This document shows positions 15,576 to 23,760 of a stretch of DNA of 64,000 nucleotides, piece by piece. Under the pieces are notes generated by a model. The model was not told the DNA's origin. It did not search any database and worked only from the letters and a program-made list of their open reading frames with translations. Position 1 is the stretch's first letter. The number at the start of each line of letters is the position of its first letter. This stretch comes from Anaerozeibacter quisquiliarum. Its GTDB lineage: Bacteria; Bacillota; Clostridia; Christensenellales; Aristaeellaceae. Location of the stretch: NCBI GenBank assembly GCA_051162045.1, contig JBISDI010000011.1; one strand, written 5' to 3'. The translations under genes and the position numbers were made by a program.

Positions 15576-16856
15576 ATGCGTATCAAGGTGCTGACGATCT
15601 TTCCCGACATGCTGCGCCCGGTGCTCGGCGAGAGCATCCTGGGCCGCGCGGCCGCGCGCGGGCTGATCGAGGCCGAGCCGGTCGACATCCGGCCGTTTTC
15701 GGCCAATAAGCACAAGAACACCGACGACTACCCGTTCGGCGGCGGCGCGGGCATGGTGATGCTGGCGCAACCGATCGTGGACGCGGTGGAGGCGCTGGAG
15801 CGGGACGGTTTTTGCGGCCGACGCATCTACCTGTCGCCGCGCGGACGCACGTTCAGCCAGGAGGTTGCGCGCGAGCTTTCGCGCGAGAGGGAGCTTACGC
15901 TGCTGTGCGGCCACTACGAGGGCGTCGACCAGCGCGCGCTCGACCTGTGCGGCTTTGAGGAACTGTCGATCGGCGACTATGTGTTGACCGGTGGGGAATT
16001 GGCGGCGCTGGTGGTGATCGACGCGGTCGCGCGCCTGGTTCCGGGCGTGCTGGGCAGCGCGGAATCGAGCGTGGACGAGAGCTTTTCCTCGGGGCTGCTT
16101 GAATACCCGCAATATACACGCCCGCGCACATACAGGGGCCTTTCGGTGCCCGAGGTGCTGGTGGGCGGCCACCACGCGCAGATCGAGGCCTGGCGGCGTG
16201 AGCAGGCGCTGAGCATCACGCGCGAGCGGCGGCGCGACCTCATCGAGGGTTTAGCCACCCAACATGGTGGGTATACTATAGAGGGCCGATGTAACAGACG
16301 ACCGAAAGGAGCTACGCGTATGAAGGAACTGAAGGGTACCCGCACCGAGGCCAATCTGCAGGCGGCGTTTGCCGGCGAATCACAGGCGCGCAACAAGTAC
16401 ACCTACTTTGCCTCCGTCGCCAAGAAGGAAGGCTACGAGCAGATCTCGGCGCTGTTCCAGGAGACTGCGGACAACGAGAAGGAACACGCCAAGATATGGT
16501 TCAAGCACCTGGGCGGCATCTCCGACACGCCGAACAACCTGAAGGCGGCCGCCGCGGGCGAGCATTACGAGTGGACCGACATGTACAAGGGCTTCGCCGA
16601 GGTGGCGCGCGAGGAAGGTTTCGATGAGATCGCCCGCCAGTTTGAGGCCGTGGCCAAGATCGAGAAGTCTCATGAAGACCGCTATCTGACGCTGCTGGGC
16701 AACGTCGAGGGGGGCCTGGTGTTCTCGCGCGACGGCGACATGGTCTGGCAGTGCCGCGTGTGCGGTCACCTGATGATCGGCAAGCGCGCCCCCGAGAAGT
16801 GCCCGGTCTGCGCCCACCCGAAGGCCTACTTCCAGTTGCAGGAGAAGAATTACTAG
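15576..16856 (+). CDS. trmD: tRNA (guanine37-N1)-methyltransferase TrmD, frame continues into rubrerythrin
   Basis: Residues 1-230 are a typical TrmD: the KVLTIFPDM start, DYPFGGGAGMVM, the SAM-binding trefoil-knot motifs (LLCGHYEGVDQR, SIGDYVLTGGELA) and YTRPRTYRGLSVPEVL. The enzyme methylates G37 of tRNAs to prevent frameshifting. Unusually, no stop follows RRRDLIEGL. The frame reads about 18 further residues (ATQHGGYTIEGRCNRRPKGA) straight into rubrerythrin, giving a 426-codon frame. One base offset would meet TAG immediately after GL. Rubrerythrin also has its own ribosome binding site. So the frame may be a real fusion, a minor readthrough form, or a one-base sequence error. Confidence 0.85.
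   Translation: MRIKVLTIFPDMLRPVLGESILGRAAARGLIEAEPVDIRPFSANKHKNTDDYPFGGGAGMVMLAQPIVDAVEALERDGFCGRRIYLSPRGRTFSQEVARELSRERELTLLCGHYEGVDQRALDLCGFEELSIGDYVLTGGELAALVVIDAVARLVPGVLGSAESSVDESFSSGLLEYPQYTRPRTYRGLSVPEVLVGGHHAQIEAWRREQALSITRERRRDLIEGLATQHGGYTIEGRCNRRPKGATRMKELKGTRTEANLQAAFAGESQARNKYTYFASVAKKEGYEQISALFQETADNEKEHAKIWFKHLGGISDTPNNLKAAAAGEHYEWTDMYKGFAEVAREEGFDEIARQFEAVAKIEKSHEDRYLTLLGNVEGGLVFSRDGDMVWQCRVCGHLMIGKRAPEKCPVCAHPKAYFQLQEKNY
16250..16277 (+). promoter_or_regulatory. Possible internal promoter for rubrerythrin
   Basis: TTTAGC (16250-16255) and TATACT (16272-16277) are 16 nt apart and lie in the trmD tail, 43 nt before the rubrerythrin ATG. The -35 is weak. Confidence 0.4.
16320..16856 (+). 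CDS. rbr: Rubrerythrin
   Basis: The 178-residue protein has a ferritin-like diiron domain with the expected E-x2-H pairs (AFAGESQARNKY, ETADNEKEHAKIW, EVAREEGFDEIA, AKIEKSHEDRY). A C-terminal rubredoxin-like Fe(Cys)4 site follows (CRVCG and CPVC). It reduces hydrogen peroxide in anaerobes. AAAGGAG 8 nt before ATG 16320 supports independent initiation, although the same frame is open from trmD. A hairpin-rich repeat starts directly at its TAG stop. Confidence 0.95.
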   Translation: MKELKGTRTEANLQAAFAGESQARNKYTYFASVAKKEGYEQISALFQETADNEKEHAKIWFKHLGGISDTPNNLKAAAAGEHYEWTDMYKGFAEVAREEGFDEIARQFEAVAKIEKSHEDRYLTLLGNVEGGLVFSRDGDMVWQCRVCGHLMIGKRAPEKCPVCAHPKAYFQLQEKNY

Positions 16857-17403
16857 GACCGCGCCGCTTACGCGGCGAGGCCTCGAAAGCTTTCCGCCCG
16901 GTTGCCCGTTCGCCCGCTTCGCGGGCTCCGGGCGGCCGGGCGGAAAGCTTTCGAGGCCGTTTTGGTTACGGGGTTCCGGGGCCGCCTTCCTGAATTTCCT
17001 GCGGGAAATTCCGGGCGGAAGGCGGGGGAGCGATGGGGTGACGGGGCCGCCTGCCTGAAAACCCTGCGGGGTTTTCCGGGCGGCAGGCGGGGGTACGGGG
17101 GCTACGGGGCCGCCTGCCTGTCGGCCTGCGGGCCTCCCGGGCGGCAGGCGGACGGGAAGCGATTGCGAGTCGGTCGGCTGCGGCCTCCCTTTGTCGGAAT
17201 CGCATACACGCCCCCGGTACATGCCCGTGGGCGCGTGGTGACGGGGGCTTCGGCCCCCCATTCCCCTCCCAGGAGGGGTGCCCGCAGGCGGGGTGGTGGC
17301 CCCCGCAGGGCGTAACCAACCTCCGTACCCGCTTTTCAAGTCCTGCCATCAGGCTCACCACCCCGTCGCTCCGCGCCACCCCCTCCGAGGAGGGGAATGG
17401 CTA
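16857..17403 (+). repeat. Hairpin-array intergenic repeat, copy 1
   Basis: Directly after the rubrerythrin stop lies a series of stems. First is CGCCGC-ttac-GCGGCG (16862-16877). Then comes a 23-bp perfect stem (16879-16901 with 16936-16958) that encloses GCCCGC-ttc-GCGGGC. Three units follow that each start CCGCCTKCC and end GGMAGGCGG (16982-17025, 17047-17090, 17110-17151) around different inner stems. The rest (to about 17403) contains CCCCTCCCAGGAGGGG-type palindromes. The whole is the reverse complement, with one unit fewer, of 27207-27872. No coding potential is credible. Confidence 0.85.
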
Positions 17404-17660
17404 CCTGCTTATTCGCCTCCTGGGAGGGGTGCCCGACCGGCCGGGCCGATGCGGGCATCGCCCCTACGGACGCGGCGTTTCGCCGTAAGGGCTGGGTCAG
17501 ACGAACGGCGAGGCGCTTCGCGCTCGCCGTAGGGGCGGCCTACGCCCACCCGAACCTGTCGGTGAGACCCTCCCCATACCCTCCCGCCGGGGAAATGGCG
17601 GGTACAAAAATCTAACGAAGAAATCCAGAAAGTCTGAAAATTCCAAAAAACTGACTCAAA
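17404..17660. repeat. Tail of the repeat mosaic
   Basis: There is no gene here. The stretch holds further shared modules. One is ACGGACGCGGCGTT (17466-17479, also at 6516). Another is a stem ACGGCGAG...CTCGCCGT (17505-17530) that recurs inverted at 27406-27431. A GGGGCGGCCTACG segment near 17530 resembles the palindrome inside the gene at 37802. From about 17590 the base composition drops to AT-rich promoter DNA. Confidence 0.6.
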
Positions 17661-17664
17661 TCTA

Positions 17665-17693
17665 TTGACAAGTGCCTGTTCGGTGTATATACT
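17665..17693 (+). promoter_or_regulatory. Promoter of the frl operon
   Basis: TTGACA (17665-17670) and TATACT (17688-17693) are 17 nt apart. The predicted start near 17700 lies just upstream of the palindromic operator. Confidence 0.8.
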
Positions 17694-17704
17694 CACCTAT
17701 AAAG

Positions 17705-17734
17705 CGATATGACGTCATATGATGTCATATGATC
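17705..17734 (+). promoter_or_regulatory. Candidate FrlR operator
   Basis: The perfect 14-bp palindrome ATATGACGTCATAT (17707-17720) overlaps a second, related half repeat ATGATGTCATATGAT (to 17733). Its position just downstream of the transcription start suits repression by the GntR-family regulator encoded at the operon's end. The link to FrlR is inference. Confidence 0.55.
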
Positions 17735-17768
17735 GCACAATCCATTATACAGGGCAGGAGGACGACAC

Positions 17769-18743
17769 ATGAACGCGAATCAGGTTCAGCAGCTCGACCG
17801 GGTACAGGGGGCGCTTAAGGGGCGCGCCATCCGCAACATCTACTTTGTCGCGTGCGGGGGCTCCAAGGCCATCTTCGAACCGGCGCAGTACATCTGCGAT
17901 TTGGAAGTCGAGACGCCCTCGGCGGTATACACCGCAAACGAGTTCATCCACCGCGCGCCCAAGGCACTGGGCCCGGGGAGCCTTGTGATTACCTGCTCGC
18001 ACAGCGGCAATACGCCGGAGACGGTGGAAGCCACCGCCTTTGCCCGCAGGGCCGGCGCGCTGACCGTGTGCTTCTCCTTTAAGCCGGGCTCTCCGCTGTG
18101 GGAAGCGGCGCAGTACGGCGTCGAGTACACCTGGGGCCCGGAATCCAATCCCGCCGAGACCAACAACGCCATGCTGTTCCGCCTGGTATTCCATGTGCTG
18201 AACGCCATCGCGCCCAATGAAAAATATGAGCGCGCGATCCGCGCGGTGGACGCGCTCGAACGCCTGGTTCCGGCCAATAAAGAAGCCACCCTTGAAAACG
18301 CCCGCGTCTATGGCAAGGCCTACAAGCGCGAGGGGCTGATCTACACCATGTCCTCCGGCGCGTGCTACGGCCTGGCCTATTCCTTCGCCGTCTGCCTGCT
18401 GATGGAGATGCTCTGGGTGCATTCCAGCGCCATTCACTCGGGCGAGTACTTCCACGGCCCGTTTGAGGTGACCGACGACAACGTGCCCTTCATCATCATC
18501 CTGAACAGCGGCGCGACCCGCTACCTGGACGAGCGCGCGCTGGCCTTTGCCAGGAAGTACTCCGACCGGGTGGAGGTCATCGACGCCGCGAGCTTCATCA
18601 TGGATGGCATCGACGAGGACCTGCGCGGCTACTTCGCTCCGATCATCGCCGGGGCGGTTCTTCGCCAGTACGCCGACCAGTTGGCCGAGCAAAAGGGGCA
18701 TCCGCTGTCCGTGCGCCGCTACATGTGGAAGATGGAATATTGA
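17769..18743 (+). CDS. frlB: Fructosamine-6-phosphate deglycase (SIS domain)
   Basis: The 324-residue SIS-domain protein should cleave fructosamine 6-phosphates (Amadori products such as fructoselysine-6-P) to glucose 6-phosphate and the free amine or amino acid. The sugar-phosphate loops VACGGSKAIFEP and TCSHSGNTPETVEA and the catalytic-site motif HSGEYFHGPFE are present. GGAGG precedes ATG 17769. It is the first gene of an operon whose order (B-O-N-M-D, then R) matches the Bacillus subtilis frl operon, which strongly supports this function over a glucosamine-type isomerase. Confidence 0.88.
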   Translation: MNANQVQQLDRVQGALKGRAIRNIYFVACGGSKAIFEPAQYICDLEVETPSAVYTANEFIHRAPKALGPGSLVITCSHSGNTPETVEATAFARRAGALTVCFSFKPGSPLWEAAQYGVEYTWGPESNPAETNNAMLFRLVFHVLNAIAPNEKYERAIRAVDALERLVPANKEATLENARVYGKAYKREGLIYTMSSGACYGLAYSFAVCLLMEMLWVHSSAIHSGEYFHGPFEVTDDNVPFIIILNSGATRYLDERALAFARKYSDRVEVIDAASFIMDGIDEDLRGYFAPIIAGAVLRQYADQLAEQKGHPLSVRRYMWKMEY

Positions 18744-18843
18744 TTGCCAGACCATGAATCCCGCCGCCTCTTTTCGTTGCGAATCATAACCGCGGTCGCA
18801 AGACCCGGCAAGATATGTTATCATAGCACAAGGAGGAGAAAAC

Positions 18844-20112
18844 ATGAAGAAGTCACTGTCCATGTTGCTGGCGCTGGTCCTCGTCCTCGGTCTGTTTACC
18901 GCCTTGTCCGCCCTCGCACAGGAGAAGGTCACGCTGACCTTCTTCCACCGCTGGCCCAACGAGCCCAAGGGACCGTACATGGATCAGGTCGTCGCGGCGT
19001 TCGAGGCGGCCAACCCCAACATCGACATCGTGCTGATCGACCCGGTGCTCAACGACAGTTATAAGGAAAAGATTCGCGTGCTGGTGGGCTCTTCGGAGAT
19101 TCCCGATGTGTTCATGTCCTGGAGCGGCAGCTTTGGCCGCAACCTCGTCAAATCCGGCCGGGTGCTGGCGCTTGACGACATGATTGCCGCCGATCCCGAC
19201 TGGGCGGCCCAGATTACCGAGAGCCAGTGGGGCCCGTTCAACTACGACGGCAAGCAGTATGGCATTCCGTGGTCGATGGACGGCAAGGTGTTCTTCTACA
19301 ACAAGACCGAGTTTGACCGGCTGGGCCTCGCGGAGCCCAACACCTGGGACGAATTCATCGCCGTGCTGGACGCCCTGAAGGCCGCCGGCCATGAGCGCCC
19401 CCTCAGCGAGGGCTTCTCGGCCGAATGGGCGGTATCCCACTACATGGGCACGCTGGTGCAGCGCATGGTGGACCCGGCGGTGGTGGCCAAGGACTACGCG
19501 CTGGAGGGCGACTTCAGCGATCCCGGCTACATCGCCATGCTGAACCGCTTTGCGGACCTTAAGCAGTACATGACCGAGGATCCCTGTTCGGTGGACCACA
19601 CCTACGCCCGCAATGCGTTCATCGACCAGGAGGGCATGCTCTGTTACATGCAGCTGGCCGAGATCAAGTACCTGGCGGACGGCGCGGACTTCGAGTACAG
19701 CTTCTTCGATATGCCCGCGCTGCCCGACGGCAAGGGCGACCCGGACGAGCTGACCGGCGCGCCCGAGGGCATGATGATCTCCGCCGAATGCAAGCACCCC
19801 GAAGCGGCCCAGGCCTTCGTAAAATTCTTCATCAGCCAGGAAAACGGCAGCCTGATGACAAAGATGACGGGCGAGCTCTCCTGCGTCAAGGGCGCGGTTA
19901 ACGCCCAGACCGTGTCCAGCCCCAAGCAATTGGAAGCCGTGGAACTGATCCTAAAATCCTCGGGCACCACGCTGTGGCAGGACAACGCGCTGGATGCCAC
20001 CGTGGCCTCCGCCTTCATGAAGGGCGGCCAGCTGTTACTGACCGGCGACATGACGCCCGAGCAGGTCATGGAGGGCGTCCAGGTCGCGGCCAAAGAGGCG
20101 GCGAGCAAATAA
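18844..20112 (+). CDS. frlO: ABC importer solute-binding protein for fructosamines
   Basis: The 422-residue family-1 solute-binding protein has a signal peptide (MKKSLSMLLALVLVLG...SALA) and the fold's start (VTLTFFHRWPNEPKGPYMDQ). There is no lipobox cysteine, so the mature protein appears not to be a lipoprotein. GGAGGAG precedes the ATG. It should present Amadori compounds to FrlN/FrlM. The ATPase (MsmX-like) is not in this operon. A stem-loop follows the gene before frlN. Confidence 0.86.
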   Translation: MKKSLSMLLALVLVLGLFTALSALAQEKVTLTFFHRWPNEPKGPYMDQVVAAFEAANPNIDIVLIDPVLNDSYKEKIRVLVGSSEIPDVFMSWSGSFGRNLVKSGRVLALDDMIAADPDWAAQITESQWGPFNYDGKQYGIPWSMDGKVFFYNKTEFDRLGLAEPNTWDEFIAVLDALKAAGHERPLSEGFSAEWAVSHYMGTLVQRMVDPAVVAKDYALEGDFSDPGYIAMLNRFADLKQYMTEDPCSVDHTYARNAFIDQEGMLCYMQLAEIKYLADGADFEYSFFDMPALPDGKGDPDELTGAPEGMMISAECKHPEAAQAFVKFFISQENGSLMTKMTGELSCVKGAVNAQTVSSPKQLEAVELILKSSGTTLWQDNALDATVASAFMKGGQLLLTGDMTPEQVMEGVQVAAKEAASK

Positions 20113-20125
20113 TCCTGTGAATGGG

Positions 20126-20164
20126 AATGCCGCCAATCTGACGCTGCCTCGGATTGGCGGCATT
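20126..20164 (+). repeat. Intra-operon stem-loop after the solute-binding-protein gene
   Basis: AATGCCGCCAATC (20126-20138) pairs perfectly with GATTGGCGGCATT (20152-20164) around a 13-nt loop. Its place between frlO and frlN suggests differential mRNA stability that favours the binding protein. Confidence 0.65.
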
Positions 20165-20195
20165 GCGCTATTCCGCGATGGAAGGAGGCTCTGCC

Positions 20196-21107
20196 GTGCG
20201 TATGAGCATCGCCAAACCGGCCGCGCGCCGACGCGTGACGGGCCGGGTGCTGACGCCCTGGCTGTATGTGCTACCGCTGGTCTTGCTCATGGGGACCTTC
20301 GTCTACATCCCCATGCTGCAGAACTTCTACTACCTTTTCCGCAAGTTCTCCGCGTTCTCCCCGGAGCAGACCTTCGTCGGCACGGAAAACCTGAAGACGC
20401 TGCTCACGGACCCGGTGATCTACTCGGCGATCCGGAACAACATCTGGTACTGCCTGTTCTCCGTGCTCTGCCAAGTGTTCCTGTCGCTGATCTGCGCGGC
20501 GCTGCTGGAGGACCGGCTTTTCCGGCGGGTGGCCACGCCGTTTCGCACGATGTACTTCTTGCCGGTGCTGATCTCCACCACGGTCATCGCCATGCTGTTC
20601 ACCCAGATCTACGCGCCCAAGGGCATTCTGAACGGTTTAATTAACCTGCTGGGCGGAAACGGCAAGACCGGCTGGCTGGGTCGATCCGAAAGCGCCATCT
20701 TCTGCGCGATCGCCATGTCGCAATGGCATTCGATGGGCTACACGATGATGCTGTTCATCGTCGCCATCCAGAAGATACCCGAGGAGATGTACGAGGCGGC
20801 GGAGATCGACGGGGCGGGCCGGGTGCAGCGCTTCTTCACCGTCACCTTGCCCCAGGTGCGCGAGATGATCTTTGTGACCATGGTGACCACCGTTTCCGGC
20901 GCGTTCCTGGTGTTCAACGACGTGTACATCCTGACCAAGGGCGGGCCGGGCAACGCCTCGGTGACGCTGTCGGTGTACATGTACAACATGGCCTTCACCC
21001 AGGACAGGATGGGCTATGCCTCGGCCATCGCCATCCTCATGCTGCTGATTTGCCTTACGCTGGCCGCGCTGCAAAAGGTCGGCCTGCGCTCCGGGGAGGT
21101 GGACTGA
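20196..21107 (+). CDS. frlN: ABC sugar/fructosamine importer permease 1
   Basis: The 303-residue permease of the MalF class has about six membrane segments. The EAA loop (EEMYEAAEIDGAGRVQRFFTV) contacts the ATPase. I chose GTG 20196 because AAGGAGG lies 7 nt upstream; ATG 20202 would be 13 nt away. It ends 1 nt before frlM starts. Confidence 0.87.
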   Translation: MRMSIAKPAARRRVTGRVLTPWLYVLPLVLLMGTFVYIPMLQNFYYLFRKFSAFSPEQTFVGTENLKTLLTDPVIYSAIRNNIWYCLFSVLCQVFLSLICAALLEDRLFRRVATPFRTMYFLPVLISTTVIAMLFTQIYAPKGILNGLINLLGGNGKTGWLGRSESAIFCAIAMSQWHSMGYTMMLFIVAIQKIPEEMYEAAEIDGAGRVQRFFTVTLPQVREMIFVTMVTTVSGAFLVFNDVYILTKGGPGNASVTLSVYMYNMAFTQDRMGYASAIAILMLLICLTLAALQKVGLRSGEVD

Positions 21108-21108
21108 G

Positions 21109-21966
21109 ATGGCGTCTGCATTGAAGCGCCCTACGGCCATACGGCATCGCTGGTCCCCCGGTATGATCGTCGCCGCCTCGCTTCTGTCGCTGTACTTTGT
21201 GATGGTGCTGTACCCGCTTGTGTGGATGGTGCTCTCCTCGCTCAAGACCGAGCGGGAGTTCTTCCGCAACCTGTGGGGCCTGCCCGCCGCAGCCCAATGG
21301 CAGAACTACGTCAAGGCCTGGAACGCCGGCATATCGGGCTACTTCCTGAACAGCGTGCTGGTCACCGCGAGCACGATCGTGCTGTGCGTCTCGATCGCCG
21401 CGCTGGCCTCCTACGGGCTGGTCAGCTACCGCTTCCGCGGCAATTCGCTGGTGTTCCTGATGGGCATGGGCGGGATGATGCTGGCGCCGCAGGTGACGCT
21501 GATCCCGCTGTACAAGATCATCCAGGCGCTGGGCATCCACGACACCTACTGGGCCATGATTCTGCCCTACGCGGCCTATCGCATGCCCATCACGCTGATG
21601 CTGGTGCGCTCCTATTTCCTGTGCCTGCCCAAGGAACTGCGGGAATCGGCCACGATTGACGGATGCACCTCGATGCAGGTGCTCACGCGCATCTACCTGC
21701 CCATTTCAAAGCCCATCCTGCTGACCTGCGCCATCCTGGTGGCCTACTACGCCTGGAACGAGTTCCTGTTCTCGATCATCTTCATCGACTCCAGGGCGTA
21801 CAAGACCATCCCCTCGGGCCTGATGGTCTTTAGGGACGCGCTGAACACCGATTTCGCGCTGCTGTTTGCGGGGCTGACGATCTCCGCCGTTCCGCTTGTG
21901 CTGGTGTTCATCGCGATGCAGAAGCAGTTCATCCGGGGCATGACGGCGGGCGCGGTCAAAGGCTAG
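21109..21966 (+). CDS. frlM: ABC sugar/fructosamine importer permease 2
   Basis: The 285-residue permease of the MalG class has six membrane segments and the EAA loop (KELRESATIDGCTSMQVLTRI). GGAGG lies just upstream of ATG 21109, inside the end of frlN, so translation is coupled. It forms the pore with FrlN. Confidence 0.87.
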   Translation: MASALKRPTAIRHRWSPGMIVAASLLSLYFVMVLYPLVWMVLSSLKTEREFFRNLWGLPAAAQWQNYVKAWNAGISGYFLNSVLVTASTIVLCVSIAALASYGLVSYRFRGNSLVFLMGMGGMMLAPQVTLIPLYKIIQALGIHDTYWAMILPYAAYRMPITLMLVRSYFLCLPKELRESATIDGCTSMQVLTRIYLPISKPILLTCAILVAYYAWNEFLFSIIFIDSRAYKTIPSGLMVFRDALNTDFALLFAGLTISAVPLVLVFIAMQKQFIRGMTAGAVKG

Positions 21967-22005
21967 TGGCCGCCGGGCCACCAAAACAAAAGGAGTTTTT
22001 CGATC

Positions 22006-22830
22006 ATGAACATGCTGGCGCTGGGCGACAATGTGGTGGACTGTTACCTGGATCAAAACATGTACTACCCCGGCGGCAATGCCGTCAACGTGGCCGTGGG
22101 CTGTAAGCGCGCGGGGTTTGAACGGGTGGAATACCTGGGCGTGTTCGGCGACGACCGCGAGGCGGAGCATCTCAAGTGGGCGCTCCGGCAGGAGGGCATC
22201 GCCTACGGCCGCAGCCGGAAGGTGTACGCCATCACCGGCCATCCCCAGGTGCAGCTGACGCCTGCGGGCGACCGCGCGTTTGTGGGCGGGCCCAAGGACA
22301 CCGCCCAACACATCGTGCGCATCCGCCTGATGCCGGCCGACATCGACTACATGCGGCAATTTGACATTTGCCACACATCGTGCTATTCTTCTATTGAACC
22401 TGAATTGGCCAAGATGCGCTCGGCGTGCGAGCTGTCCTACGATTTTTCCAACCTGCCCCTCAGCGAGGACTACCTGGCGCTGATCTGCCCCCATCTGCGG
22501 TTTGCGTTTTTCAGCGGCTCCGAGCTCAGCGATGCCGAGACCGAAGCGCTCATCGCGTCGGTGCACGGACACGGCGTGGAGGTCATCGGGATCACCCAGG
22601 GCGACAGGGGCGCGCTGTTTTCCCGGCGGGGCGCCTTGTATCGCCAGGGCATCAAGCCGGTTCGCGTAGTAGATACGATGGGCGCGGGCGACAGCTTCAT
22701 CGCCGGCTTCCTGACCCGCTTTGTACACGGCGCGGCCATGGAGGAGGCGCTCGACTTTGCCGCCGACTGCGCCGCCAAGACGTGCGCCACCTACGGCGGG
22801 TTCGGCTATGGGAAGCCCTTTGAGGCGTAA
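22006..22830 (+). CDS. frlD: Fructosamine kinase (PfkB family)
   Basis: The 274-residue ribokinase-like enzyme has the N-terminal GDNVVDCYLDQ and YPGGNAVNVAVG motifs and the C-terminal anion-hole motif DTMGAGDSFIAGF. It should phosphorylate imported fructosamines at C6, giving the FrlB substrate. Length and operon position match FrlD (about 270-285). AAGGAG precedes ATG 22006. Confidence 0.88.
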   Translation: MNMLALGDNVVDCYLDQNMYYPGGNAVNVAVGCKRAGFERVEYLGVFGDDREAEHLKWALRQEGIAYGRSRKVYAITGHPQVQLTPAGDRAFVGGPKDTAQHIVRIRLMPADIDYMRQFDICHTSCYSSIEPELAKMRSACELSYDFSNLPLSEDYLALICPHLRFAFFSGSELSDAETEALIASVHGHGVEVIGITQGDRGALFSRRGALYRQGIKPVRVVDTMGAGDSFIAGFLTRFVHGAAMEEALDFAADCAAKTCATYGGFGYGKPFEA

Positions 22831-22852
22831 TTATTGACGAAGGGGTCTGCCT

Positions 22853-23599
22853 GTGAGCGAAAAGATGTCCTTGATAAGCGAATCGTATACGACGCTGTAC
22901 GAGCAGATGATGCAGCACTTGCGGGTGGCCATCCGCACGGGTCAGTATGCGCCGGGTCAGCGGCTGCCGTCGGAGGCGGAGATGTGCCGGCAGTTCGGCG
23001 TGAGCCGGATCACGGCGCGCCGCGCCGTGCACGAACTGGTGAGCGAGGGATTGCTGGAGCGCAAGCAGGGCAAGGGTACCTTTGTGGGTCAACCCAAGAT
23101 CGCCATCAAGGTCATGGCCATGGACGGGTTTCAGGGCTTCAGCAGCATGCGCGAGGGGGATTCCTACGTGCGGGTGCTGCGCAAGGAGCGGCGCGGCGCG
23201 ACGGGCAAGGAGGCCGGCATGCTGGGCATACCGCCCGGCGCGCCGGTATGCGAGTTGGTGCGCGTGCTCGAGGTGGAGAATTCGCGCATCTCGCTGGACC
23301 GCTCGGTGTTCACCGAGGGCAGGCTGCCCGGCCTTATGGACCTGGTTCAGGACAACACCTCCACCTACGAGTTGATGGAGAAAAAGTACGGGCTTCAAAA
23401 TGTGCGCGTCGTCAAGGAGATCACCGCCACGCTGGCGCGGCCGGACGAGGCCCGCGACCTGAAGTGCAACACCGGCGACTCGCTGTTTCTGGTGGAGAAG
23501 ACTACCTACGGCGCGGACGGTCTGGCCAACCACTGCTCGTTCAACCTGATGTGCGCCGACCGGGTCAAGATGACCATCACCTACGAGCGGAGCATTTGA
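22853..23599 (+). CDS. frlR: GntR/HutC-family regulator of the frl operon
   Basis: The 248-residue repressor has a winged helix (about 10-75; QRLPSEAEMCRQFGVSRITA) and a UTRA effector domain (KERRGATGKEAGMLGIPPG ... LVEKTTYGADG). The start GTG 22853 has AAGGGG 7 nt upstream. Placed last in the operon, it probably senses a fructosamine phosphate and binds the palindrome at 17707. Confidence 0.86.
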   Translation: MSEKMSLISESYTTLYEQMMQHLRVAIRTGQYAPGQRLPSEAEMCRQFGVSRITARRAVHELVSEGLLERKQGKGTFVGQPKIAIKVMAMDGFQGFSSMREGDSYVRVLRKERRGATGKEAGMLGIPPGAPVCELVRVLEVENSRISLDRSVFTEGRLPGLMDLVQDNTSTYELMEKKYGLQNVRVVKEITATLARPDEARDLKCNTGDSLFLVEKTTYGADGLANHCSFNLMCADRVKMTITYERSI

Positions 23600-23621
23600 T
23601 ATCACATGGGCATGATCGCAG

Positions 23622-23653
23622 GGCGGCGGACCTTCAAACGGAGGTCCGCCGCC
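23622..23653 (+). terminator. Hairpin terminator after frlR
   Basis: A 12-bp perfect stem GGCGGCGGACCT/AGGTCCGCCGCC has an 8-nt loop, 22 nt after the frlR stop. There is no strong U-tract, so efficiency is uncertain. Confidence 0.6.
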
Positions 23654-23713
23654 GTCCGTTCATCCGAATTATCGCCCAGTTTACGAACCCAATGTGTATG
23701 CCGGTTGCGAATG

Positions 23714-23722
23714 TGGTATAAT
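23714..23722 (+). promoter_or_regulatory. Extended -10 promoter of the sorbitol/sorbose genes
   Basis: TG-G-TATAAT at 23714-23722 is an extended -10 box; no good -35 is seen at 17 nt. It is 38 nt before the ATG at 23761. Confidence 0.5.
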
Positions 23723-23760
23723 TATTGTAGAGAACTGTTTCTTAAGGAGATGAACCGGAC

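Noticed and set aside
16862..17151. CRISPR array
   Set aside because: The units are self-complementary hairpins with variable inner stems, not constant repeats with unique spacers of fixed length, and no cas gene is present.
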